Shown here one piece after another: positions 1 through 5,656 of a DNA stretch of 5,718 nt. The translations under genes and the position numbers were made by a program. The stretch's first letter is position 1, and each line of letters begins with the position of its first letter. Source of the DNA: an uncultured Actinomycetes bacterium (GTDB taxonomy: Bacteria; Actinomycetota; Thermoleophilia; Gaiellales; F1-60-MAGs149); the NCBI GenBank assembly GCA_903847495.1, contig CAINDT010000112.1:1-5718 (forward strand), given 5' to 3'. Under the pieces are notes generated by a model. That model had not been told where the DNA came from, made no database searches, and worked only from the letters and a program-made list of their open reading frames with translations.

Positions 1-153
1 GAGCTTCGGGGTGAGCCCCGCGCCATCGGCGGCGTTCTCTGCGTTCACGATCACGCAGTCGAGGTCGAGCTCGGCGCGGAGCGCACGCAGGTTGCCTTCG
101 ATCGCGTTGACGCCGGGCGAGCCGTAGACGTCGGCCAGAAATAGGATCCTCAT
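1..153 (-). CDS. ymdB: YmdB-family metallophosphoesterase (TIGR00282 type), N-terminal fragment
   Basis: Only the first 51 residues are in the window; the rest lies beyond the left edge. They begin MRILFLADVYGSPG and continue to VIVNAENAADGAGLTPKL. This matches the start of the YmdB family, cyclic-nucleotide phosphodiesterases that act on 2',3'-cyclic nucleotides and 3',5'-cAMP and affect biofilm and motility decisions in Bacillus. Asp8, Glu39 and Asn40 fall where the dinuclear metal ligands and the catalytic Glu lie in the B. subtilis enzyme. The usual GDV/GKPG segment reads ADVYGSPG here, a mild change. The ATG (151-153) overlaps the TGA of the upstream M23-like gene by four bases (ATGA), with no good Shine-Dalgarno, so translation is probably coupled. 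In Firmicutes ymdB usually follows rny; here it follows a cell-wall gene. The family call is fairly secure; activity cannot be judged from the fragment. Confidence 0.85.
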   Translation of the reverse strand, partial: MRILFLADVYGSPGVNAIEGNLRALRAELDLDCVIVNAENAADGAGLTPKL

Positions 154-959
154 GAGGCAGCCACCGACGTCGCCGGTCGGACCTCGAGGTGCAGGCGGTT
201 GCCGCCATCCTGCGTGTAGCGCGCGAGCAGCGGATCGAGGGCACCGGTCACATCGACGACGCGTCCGAGCTTCGTCCAGGCCTCCGGCCGCGTCGAGACC
301 GGCGACCCGACCGACAGCGCCGGGTCCGACTTGATACCCGTGGCCACGACAACCACGCCCGGGTTGGCGAGCGGCTCGATCGCGATCTGATCGCCGTAGG
401 TCGTGCCGTTCACGATCAGCGGGGTGATCGACAGCACCTTGCCGTCGACGGGTGCGTAGGTATCGGTCCCAATCGGTGCGCCGATGTCGACGGACGTCGG
501 CTCTCCGTCGATCTGGTACGCCGGACCGCCGGCGTTCTCCCCCTGAAAGGACGAGACAAGGCGGGAAATGATCCCCTGATTGACGGGCTCGCCGACCGGG
601 TCGAGCGGCAACGCGTCGGCGCCCGTCACCGGGTGGAACAGGATCGCCGTGATGCGCGACTGCTGCACCGGCACGAGCAGGACCAACTGATCCTGACGGG
701 CGAGGGTCTGCGGGCGCGGGGCGCCGGATGGGAGGATGCGCGTCGCGGGTGCCAGCGTGGGCAGCAGGCTCGTGCCGTCGAAGCGGATCAGCTGTGTCCC
801 GGCGACCACGAGCGCACCGATGGCGAGCAGCACCGCGACCAGCAGACGCCCGCGACCGACGCGCCGAACGGGCGCCGTGGGCGGCGGGAGGATGATGTCG
901 ACGCCCGAGCCGGTCAGCTCGACGGTCGCGACCTCAGCCTGCTCTTCGTGCACGGCCAT
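150..959 (-). CDS. Membrane-anchored M23/LytM-like protein with a degenerate active site
   Basis: 269 residues. An N-terminal tail of about 38 residues with Arg33, Arg34, Arg36 and Arg38 precedes one hydrophobic segment (about 39-57), so this is probably a single-pass protein with its C-terminus outside. Residues about 145-262 resemble an M23 (LytM) fold: VDIGAPIGTDTYAPVDGKV (157-175), a YG strand (188-194), a VGSPV turn (217-221), LGRV (231-234) and a final LHLEV (256-260). M23 peptidases cut peptidoglycan cross-links with zinc held by HxxxD and the second His of HxH. Here Asp158 and His257 are kept, but the first His is Pro154, the HxH starts with Arg255, and the His of the usual YAHL is Gly208. 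I infer a non-hydrolytic role, like EnvC/NlpD-type LytM proteins that bind or regulate wall enzymes. It starts 29 bases after the PBP gene and overlaps ymdB. No strong Shine-Dalgarno precedes the ATG. The fold call is good; the function is open. Confidence 0.8.
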   Translation of the reverse strand: MAVHEEQAEVATVELTGSGVDIILPPPTAPVRRVGRGRLLVAVLLAIGALVVAGTQLIRFDGTSLLPTLAPATRILPSGAPRPQTLARQDQLVLLVPVQQSRITAILFHPVTGADALPLDPVGEPVNQGIISRLVSSFQGENAGGPAYQIDGEPTSVDIGAPIGTDTYAPVDGKVLSITPLIVNGTTYGDQIAIEPLANPGVVVVATGIKSDPALSVGSPVSTRPEAWTKLGRVVDVTGALDPLLARYTQDGGNRLHLEVRPATSVAAS

Positions 960-980
960 GGGCCGAGTGTACCCGCCGTA

Positions 981-999
981 CGGTGCCGCTACGGCACCG
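981..999. repeat. Perfect inverted repeat with the PBP stop codon as its loop
   Basis: CGGTGCCG (981-988) and CGGCACCG (992-999) are exact reverse complements, and the three bases between them (989-991) are the TAG stop of the PBP gene on the minus strand. In the transcript this gives an 8-bp GC-rich stem with a triloop. No U-run follows and the next gene starts 29 bases on, so it does not look like a simple intrinsic terminator. It could slow ribosomes, protect an RNA end or reduce read-through, or be an accident of GC-rich sequence. Confidence 0.6.
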
Positions 1000-3082
1000 G
1001 CGCCGTCGTGGCGCCGTCCACAGCCGTTGTCGCGGGCGCGGCCTCGGTCGTCGCCGCCTCGGTCGTGGCCGGCGGCTGCGTGACGGTGATCGTCCGCTGC
1101 GGCGGCATGGTCAGCGTCAAATCGGGCGCGCTGATGGTGGAGACCACGCGGTTCGCGAACTGCGACTCGAAGCGCGCCCAGTCGGCGGGTCGCTTGGGCG
1201 CGGGGAAGCTGACCGGCGGCGTTCCGGCGAGCGCCGCATCCATGAAGAGGTGCCAGATGTCCGCCGGCAGCGTCGGACCGGACACGGCGCCGACACCCTC
1301 GACGCCGTACATCGGCTTGGTCTCGTCCGGGTACCCGATCCAGACGCAGGTGGCGAGCGTGGGCGTGTAGCCGCAGAACCAGGCGTCGGTGTGGTTGTCC
1401 GTGGTCCCGGTCTTACCCGCCTCCGGTCGTCGGTCCGACATCATCGCGCCCGTACCGGTGCCGCTCACCATGTTCTCGCCGAGGATCCGCGTGACCTCCG
1501 CGGCGACGCCGTCCTGGATCACACGCACGCCGGTGGTGCGCCCTTCGAGCAGCACCTTGCCGTCGGCGTCGGTGACCTCCTTGATCGCCGTCGGCCGGTG
1601 GTACACGCCACCGTTGGCGAGCGTCGCGTAGACCGTGGCCATCTCGAGCGGCGAGACGCCATCGGCGCCGAGCGTCAGCGACGGCACCGCCGAGAGCGGC
1701 GACGTCCGCACGCCGAGACGCTGTGCCATGTCGACGATGTTGGCCGGACCCACATCGATGGCCAGCTGCGCGTAGACGGTGTTGTCAGAGGCGAGCGTGG
1801 CGTTCTCGAGCGAGACCGGACCGGCATAGGATCCTCCGGCGGTGGAGACGTTCCAGACGGGCGAGGTGGGGTCCGGCTGCCAGGAGAACGGCGCGGACAT
1901 GTAGGTCGTCCCGCTCGGGTCGATGCCCTGCTCGATGGCGGTGGCGAGGGTGATCGTCTTGAACGTCGAGCCCGGCTGGCGCCGGCCCTGCGACGCCAGG
2001 TCGAACTGATCCTTGCGGAAGTAGCGCGTCGACGCCATCGCGACGATCTGCCCCGTCTTGGGGCGGATCGAGACGATCGCGGCATCCGGATCGCCCGGCG
2101 TCTTGAGCACCTTGCGCATCGCAGCACGTGCCTTGGCCTGCAGCTTCGGGTCGAGCGTGGTCGTGATCTGCAGGCCGCCAGCGCGAACGCCGGCAGTGCC
2201 GATCTCCGGGTTCTTCGACAGCTCGTCGGCGACGTAGCGGACGAAGAACGACTCGCTGACCTTGCCGTAGACCTGCCCGCGCTTGAGCTTCAACTTGGTG
2301 GCGTTGGCCTTGCGCTCCTGCGCCGCGGTGATGACGCCGGTCTCACGCATCGCCTTGAGCACCTGCGCGCGGCGCTTCAGCGCCGCCTCCGGATTCTCGT
2401 ACGGGTCGTAGGTGCTCGGCAGCTGCGGCAGACCCGACAGGAGCGCGGCCTGCGGCAGCGTGAGGTCCTTTGCGGACTTGGCGAAGTAGGTCTGCGCCGC
2501 CGCCTCCACCCCGTAGGCGTTGTTGCCGTAGAAGACGGTGTTGAGGTACGCCGTCAGGATCTCGTCCTTGGTGAAGCGGTCCTCGAGCTGCACGGCGAGC
2601 ACTGCCTCGCGGATCTTCCGATCGACCGTGCGCTGCTTGACGATGTAGATCTGCGAGATCAGCTGCTGCGTGAGCGTCGAGCCACCCTGCACGACGCGCC
2701 CGGCCATGACGTTCTCGACCAGCGCGCGGGCGACACCCTGGGGATCCACGCCGCCGTGCTCGTAGTAGCGCCGATCCTCGATGGCGACCGTGCCCTTCTT
2801 CATCCACGGCGAGATCTGGCTCGACGTGACTGGCTGGCGGTTCTCGTCGTTGGCGAGCACGCCGAGGGACGTGCCGCGCGCGTCGTAGACCTCGCTGTTG
2901 GCGCCGATCTCGCGCGCCTTGATGGCGTCGAGCGTCGGCAACCGGTCGATGTAGCGCGACGCACCGTAGAGCAATGCCCCGGCGGCGACAACGACGAGCA
3001 GCGCGAGCACGACGAGCGTGCTGGCGAACGGGCGGCGCGGACGCTTCTGACGCGGCGCACGCCGCGGCTTCGGCTCAGGCAT
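989..3082 (-). CDS. Class A penicillin-binding protein (bifunctional transglycosylase/transpeptidase)
   Basis: 697 residues from the chosen start, normal for the PBP1A/PonA family, which polymerises lipid II into glycan strands and cross-links the peptides outside the membrane. The order is a basic cytoplasmic tail rich in Lys/Arg/Pro (1-18), a membrane helix (about 20-40), a GT51 domain and a transpeptidase domain. GT51 motifs are EDRRYYEHGGVD (Glu102 catalytic), GGSTLTQQL (133-141) and RKIREAVLAVQLE (Glu159). Transpeptidase motifs are S372-T-F-K375, S432-D-N434 and K557-T-G-T. All key residues are intact. The C-terminus (about 655-697) is a Thr/Ala/Pro/Glu-rich tail with a TTEAA repeat and no PASTA domain. 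The ATG at 3082 has GAGG six bases upstream. A GTG at 3139 would add 19 residues, but those codons include ATA, ACA, GGA, CGA and TGT and look non-coding. It is the first gene of the minus-strand operon. Confidence 0.95.
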   Translation of the reverse strand: MPEPKPRRAPRQKRPRRPFASTLVVLALLVVVAAGALLYGASRYIDRLPTLDAIKAREIGANSEVYDARGTSLGVLANDENRQPVTSSQISPWMKKGTVAIEDRRYYEHGGVDPQGVARALVENVMAGRVVQGGSTLTQQLISQIYIVKQRTVDRKIREAVLAVQLEDRFTKDEILTAYLNTVFYGNNAYGVEAAAQTYFAKSAKDLTLPQAALLSGLPQLPSTYDPYENPEAALKRRAQVLKAMRETGVITAAQERKANATKLKLKRGQVYGKVSESFFVRYVADELSKNPEIGTAGVRAGGLQITTTLDPKLQAKARAAMRKVLKTPGDPDAAIVSIRPKTGQIVAMASTRYFRKDQFDLASQGRRQPGSTFKTITLATAIEQGIDPSGTTYMSAPFSWQPDPTSPVWNVSTAGGSYAGPVSLENATLASDNTVYAQLAIDVGPANIVDMAQRLGVRTSPLSAVPSLTLGADGVSPLEMATVYATLANGGVYHRPTAIKEVTDADGKVLLEGRTTGVRVIQDGVAAEVTRILGENMVSGTGTGAMMSDRRPEAGKTGTTDNHTDAWFCGYTPTLATCVWIGYPDETKPMYGVEGVGAVSGPTLPADIWHLFMDAALAGTPPVSFPAPKRPADWARFESQFANRVVSTISAPDLTLTMPPQRTITVTQPPATTEAATTEAAPATTAVDGATTAPVP

Positions 3083-3267
3083 GGCCATCCTCGCACAGGC
3101 CGATCGGGGGCTTCCGGAGCATGTTTCGCACGCTATCACCGCGTTTGCCGCCCGTTTCCGGGTTGGCGCGCGGGGTCACCGGCGGGGGAGGTGGAGGAGT
3201 GCGGACCATGCCACCTTGCCACTTCGGCGACCCGGAATCCTGTCCTGCCCCGGGTACCATGGGGCTC
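3083..3267. promoter_or_regulatory. Divergent intergenic region between the PBP operon and the lipoprotein gene
   Basis: About 185 bases separate two divergent genes, so promoters for both should lie here. On the minus strand a TAGCGT hexamer (3131-3136) is a possible -10 for the PBP gene, without a convincing -35. On the plus strand TACCAT (3255-3260) lies seven bases before the preferred GTG of the lipoprotein gene. A small inverted repeat CCCG-TTTC-CGGG occupies 3151-3162. A G-rich purine run at 3181-3199 contains two good Shine-Dalgarno-like strings (GGAGG, GGAGGAG). Base composition is less GC-biased than in the genes. Promoter calls are by eye. Confidence 0.5.
3255..3260 (+). promoter_or_regulatory. 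Putative -10 hexamer TACCAT for a leaderless lipoprotein transcript
   Basis: TACCAT fits the TAnnnT consensus of primary-sigma -10 elements in high-GC Gram-positives. Seven bases separate it from the GTG at 3268, so transcription could begin at or next to that codon. The spacing is the same as for the BFN gene promoter in this window. The hexamer lies inside the loop of GCCCC (3247-3251) and GGGGC (3261-3265), a possible operator. No -35 was recognised. Confidence 0.4.
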
Positions 3268-4113
3268 GTGCCGCGCCGGGCCCTCCTCGTCGCCATCGTC
3301 CTGATGGCTCTCCTCCTCGCGGGCTGCGGCGTGAAGAGCGAGCCGACCGGTGCCGTCGACCCGTACCCGACGCAGGCGATCGACGCGGCCGGCCAGACGG
3401 TCGTGCTGAAGTCACCGCCGACGCGCATCGTGTCGGCCGATCCCGGTGCGTCCGCGATCCTGCGCGACCTCGGTCTCGGCACGACGCTCGTCGGCGCCGG
3501 TCCCGCCACGGTCGGCCCCGAGGCGGCGGATCCGACCACGGGCCTCGTCGTCGTCCCGCTCGACATGGACGAGGCGGCACTCCAACAGCTGGATGCGGCC
3601 ACCAACGCGCCGATCTTCCGGTACGGGGCCGATCCGCTGGCGACCGCGCCGACGATCGTGACCCAGTTCGGTATCGCCGTCGGCGAGGGCGCGAAGGCCG
3701 CGACGATCGCGCGCAGCATGCAGAGCGGCCTCGAGGCCCTGGCCGAGCGCGTGGCGTCCGAAACGCCCGTGCCGACGCTGATCGAAGGCGCGGGCTTCAC
3801 GGGGTACGGCCCGCTGAGTTCGGTTGGACGCGCCGTGGAGGCGGCGGGCGGCAAGAACGTCCTAGCGGCGGACCAGCCGCTCGACATCTCGCGGCTGCCG
3901 TCGCTCGGCATCAGCGCTTGGGTCTCCCTGCAGCCGGGCGGCAGCACGCTCGCCTCGCTCCAGTCGTTCCCCGAACTCGCGAAGGTGCCCGCGCTCCAGG
4001 AGAACCGCGTCATCCCGGTGCCGCAGGCCGGCTATCCGATCGACGCCGCACTACCCGGCGCGCTGCAGGCGCTCGCCGACGATCTCCACGCCGCGCCGGT
4101 TACCACCGGATGA
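3268..4113 (+). CDS. Substrate-binding lipoprotein, class III periplasmic-binding fold (BtuF/FhuD-like)
   Basis: 281 residues from the GTG chosen here. Residues 1-20 form a lipoprotein signal peptide: MPRR, a hydrophobic core, then LLAGC with Cys20 as the lipidation site. The mature part starts with a short linker (KSEPTGAVDPYPTQ), then IDAAGQTVVLKSPPTRIVSADPG and an ILRDLGLGTTLVGAG stretch. This is the classic opening of cobalamin/iron-siderophore binding proteins, with a helix about 140-165 linking two lobes and AGGKNV, PELAKVPALQENRVIPV and an end helix in the second lobe. The usual PDLVI segment is not clear (near 110-117, reading ATNAPIF), so the ligand may differ. No permease or ATPase gene is nearby; a CPBP protease gene overlaps its end. 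An ATG at 3259 gives 284 residues. An ATG at 3208 has a strong Shine-Dalgarno, but codons 3208-3258 (CCA, CCT, TGT, CCT) look non-coding. Confidence 0.8.
   Translation: MPRRALLVAIVLMALLLAGCGVKSEPTGAVDPYPTQAIDAAGQTVVLKSPPTRIVSADPGASAILRDLGLGTTLVGAGPATVGPEAADPTTGLVVVPLDMDEAALQQLDAATNAPIFRYGADPLATAPTIVTQFGIAVGEGAKAATIARSMQSGLEALAERVASETPVPTLIEGAGFTGYGPLSSVGRAVEAAGGKNVLAADQPLDISRLPSLGISAWVSLQPGGSTLASLQSFPELAKVPALQENRVIPVPQAGYPIDAALPGALQALADDLHAAPVTTG
4096..4109 (+). promoter_or_regulatory. Small hairpin directly before the CPBP protease start
   Basis: CCGGT (4096-4100) and ACCGG (4105-4109) pair perfectly around a TACC loop, and the next base is the A of the ATG at 4110. The hairpin occupies the place where a ribosome binding site would be, and no Shine-Dalgarno is present. 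This suggests that the protease is translated only by ribosomes finishing the lipoprotein gene. Inference from sequence; the stem is short. Confidence 0.4.
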
Positions 4114-4808
4114 GCACGCCGACCGAGCCCCGCGGCGCACGGCTCTGGCTGCTCGTCGCCGCGCCGCTCGTGCTGCAGTTCGGGTTCGTCGGCCTCGGCG
4201 CGGCAGTGATCAATGCGGTGGCGGGCCCACCGAGCGGCGACACGACGCTGACGTATCTCCCCCAGGCCGTCCTGTTGTTCGTCGCGTACATCGTCTTCGG
4301 CATCGCGATCTGGCTCGTGGCCCGCCAGCTCGGCGCGCCCCGCGAGGTGCTCGCCCTGCGACGCGTGCCGTTCGCCCGAGGGGCCGCGCTCGCCGTCGGC
4401 GGTCTGATCGTCGGCGTCCTCGCCGCCGCAGCGCTCGAGCCCATCTTCCACGGCTCTGCCAGCCAGCAGATCAGCGCGGGTGACATCGATTCGCTGACGA
4501 CCGCCCTCGCCTTCGGTATCAGCGCAGCCGCCATCGTCTTCGGCGCGGCGATCACCGAGGAGCTGTACTTCCGCGGCCTGCTGTACGGACGGCTCGACGC
4601 CCGCTTCGGTGTCGCATCCGCCGTCGTCGGCTCGGCGGGCGTGTTCGGGCTCGCCCACTTCGAGCCCAATGCCTTTCCCGCCCTGTTCGCTCTCGGCCTC
4701 GTGCTCGGTCTCGTTCGGATGCGCTCCTCGTCCGTCTGGCCCGGCATGGCGATCCACGGCGCGAACAACGTGATCGCCGTCATCGGGCTGCTGCTGGCGG
4801 CCAACTAG
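4110..4808 (+). CDS. CPBP-family intramembrane glutamic-type protease (Abi/Rce1 type)
   Basis: 232 residues, mostly hydrophobic, with likely membrane segments near 12-38, 52-71, 91-110, 131-149, 168-183, 188-202 and 213-230. Three hallmark motifs of the CPBP (CAAX protease and bacteriocin-processing) family are complete: EELYFR (Glu150, Glu151, Arg155), FGLAH (Phe179, His183) and HGANN (His216, Asn220). Members are membrane-embedded endoproteases; bacterial ones act in bacteriocin maturation or immunity, or have unknown substrates. The ATG overlaps the TGA of the lipoprotein gene by four bases (ATGA), so the two proteins are made together and may share a pathway at the membrane. No bacteriocin precursor gene is nearby. 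The family call is strong; the substrate is unknown. Confidence 0.93.
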   Translation: MSTPTEPRGARLWLLVAAPLVLQFGFVGLGAAVINAVAGPPSGDTTLTYLPQAVLLFVAYIVFGIAIWLVARQLGAPREVLALRRVPFARGAALAVGGLIVGVLAAAALEPIFHGSASQQISAGDIDSLTTALAFGISAAAIVFGAAITEELYFRGLLYGRLDARFGVASAVVGSAGVFGLAHFEPNAFPALFALGLVLGLVRMRSSSVWPGMAIHGANNVIAVIGLLLAAN

Positions 4809-4820
4809 CCCGGGTTCTCC

Positions 4821-4826
4821 TATGCT
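4821..4826 (+). promoter_or_regulatory. Putative -10 hexamer TATGCT for the chorismate mutase gene
   Basis: TATGCT fits TAnnnT and lies in the 46-base gap after the CPBP gene. A start about seven bases downstream would give a leader of about 22 bases that contains the AGGAG ribosome binding site. No -35 is visible. The in-frame ATG at 4822 lies within this hexamer and would not be transcribed from it. Confidence 0.4.
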
Positions 4827-4844
4827 CCCGGCGTCCAACCGCGT

Positions 4845-4849
4845 AGGAG
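4845..4849 (+). promoter_or_regulatory. Ribosome binding site AGGAG that decides the chorismate mutase start
   Basis: AGGAG is separated by five bases from the GTG at 4855, a good Shine-Dalgarno arrangement. The in-frame ATG at 4822 has no such site, so the GTG is preferred. Confidence 0.75.
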
Positions 4850-4854
4850 CGACC

Positions 4855-5145
4855 GTGAGCGACCAGTCCAGCGATCCGATCGTCGAGCAGTTCCGCAACC
4901 AGATCACCGATACGGACCTCGCGATTCTCGAGGCGCTCAACAAGCGCATCTCGACCGTCCGCAAGCTGCATGCCTACAAGGCGGAGAAGGGCTACGACGC
5001 GGTCGATCCCTCGCGCGAGGAGTGGCTGCAGCAGTACCTGCAGCGCTGCAACAAGGGCCCGCTGTCGAACGAGGAAGTCGCCATCCTGTGGCGCTCGATC
5101 ATCGACGCCACGCTGCGCGAGGTTGCGCGGCTGCGCGACGCCTGA
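4855..5145 (+). CDS. Chorismate mutase, AroQ type II (monofunctional)
   Basis: 96 residues from a GTG start. It should convert chorismate to prephenate in the cytosol, toward phenylalanine and tyrosine; no signal peptide is present, unlike secreted *AroQ forms. The sequence follows the all-helical AroQ pattern: FRNQITDTDLAILEALNKRIS (14-33 region), then KLHAYKAEKG and DPSREEW. The substrate-contacting residues of the E. coli domain have matches in Arg14, Arg31, Lys42, Asp51, Arg54 and Glu55. The last helix (IIDATLREVARL, 82-93) has no obvious Gln at the place of E. coli Gln88; Glu89 or Val90 lies there, which an alignment would settle. No other aromatic pathway gene is adjacent. Small actinobacterial mutases of this kind can depend on binding to DAHP synthase for full activity; whether that holds here is unknown. 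Its stop touches the stop of the convergent BFN gene. Confidence 0.88.
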   Translation: MSDQSSDPIVEQFRNQITDTDLAILEALNKRISTVRKLHAYKAEKGYDAVDPSREEWLQQYLQRCNKGPLSNEEVAILWRSIIDATLREVARLRDA

Positions 5146-5649
5146 TCAGCCGTCGGCGCCGAAGTCCTCGGGACGCACGTCCTCGAGGAACTGCTTGAAG
5201 TCCTCCACCAGCTGCTCCGGCTCGGCCGCGGCGGCATCCTCCTCGCCCTCTTCCATGCGGATGGCGCTGGCCTCGATCACGTCGTCGGCGGCGAAGATCG
5301 GCGCCTTGGCGCGCAGGGCAAGGGCGATCGCGTCGCTGGGGCGCGCGTCAAGCGACACCTCCTCGCCGTCGCGTCGCAACACGACCTTGGCGAAGAACGT
5401 GCTGTCCTTCATCTCGACGACCTCGATCTTCACGACCTCCGCATCGAGCTCGCCAAGCGCGGTCGAGAACAGATCGTGCGTCATCGGCCGCGGCGTGTCG
5501 GAGTCCTGCAACTTCGCGAGGATCGCCGACGCCTCGGGATGGCCGATCCAGATCGGCAGGAATCGATTCGTCTCGACGGTCTTGAGCAACACGATCGGCT
5601 GCTTGCCAACCATGTCGAACGACACCCCGTAGACGACCATCTCCTGCAT
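5146..5649 (-). CDS. Bifunctional nuclease family protein (BFN/DUF151)
   Basis: 167 residues. The protein opens with MQEMVVYGVSFD and shows the family landmarks in order: QPIVLLKTVETNRFLPIWIG (17-36), EASAI (39-43), TPRPMTHDLF (52-61), TFFAKVVL (84-91), DARPSDAIALALR (101-113) and an APIF segment (115-118). An acidic Ala/Glu linker (132-143) leads to FKQFLEDVRPEDF, the typical C-terminus of actinobacterial members such as Rv1829. The family (PF02577) is named for plant BFN proteins with reported DNase and RNase activity; in bacteria the role is mostly unproven. The ATG at 5649 is preferred: it fits the length of the N-terminus in homologues and lies seven bases after a TAGACT -10. Met4 has AGGAG directly against it, too close for normal use. 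It ends convergently, with no gap, against the chorismate mutase gene. Confidence 0.93.
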   Translation of the reverse strand: MQEMVVYGVSFDMVGKQPIVLLKTVETNRFLPIWIGHPEASAILAKLQDSDTPRPMTHDLFSTALGELDAEVVKIEVVEMKDSTFFAKVVLRRDGEEVSLDARPSDAIALALRAKAPIFAADDVIEASAIRMEEGEEDAAAAEPEQLVEDFKQFLEDVRPEDFGADG

Positions 5650-5656
5650 GCACCGC

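Noticed and set aside
189..1370. Plus-strand open frame opposite the M23-like gene and the PBP end
   Set aside because: Its composition is that of an antisense shadow and it crosses the junction of two real genes on the other strand.
3083..3139. GTG at 3139 as the PBP start (19 extra residues)
   Set aside because: The added codons include several rare in this genome (ATA, ACA, GGA, CGA, TGT), and a better ribosome binding site serves the ATG at 3082.
3151..3162. CCCG-TTTC-CGGG inverted repeat as a terminator or operator
   Set aside because: Only four base pairs; expected often by chance in GC-rich DNA and not next to a gene end.
983..3304. Very long plus-strand open frame (773 codons) opposite the PBP gene
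   Set aside because: It is antisense to a protein with intact family motifs, is rich in Arg/Gly/Asp/His as expected of the reverse of GC-rich codons, and shows no domain.
3075..4013. Minus-strand open frame opposite the lipoprotein gene
   Set aside because: No recognisable protein; the plus strand has a signal peptide, a known fold and a coupled downstream gene.
4822..4854. ATG at 4822 as the chorismate mutase start
   Set aside because: It lacks a Shine-Dalgarno and lies in a likely -10 hexamer, while GTG 4855 has AGGAG at good spacing.
4809..4854. Terminator after the CPBP gene
   Set aside because: Only a short CCCGGG palindrome is present; no stem-loop with a T-run.
4032..4964. Minus-strand open frame opposite the CPBP gene and the start of the chorismate mutase gene
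   Set aside because: Charged, repetitive shadow composition; both plus-strand genes carry complete family motifs.
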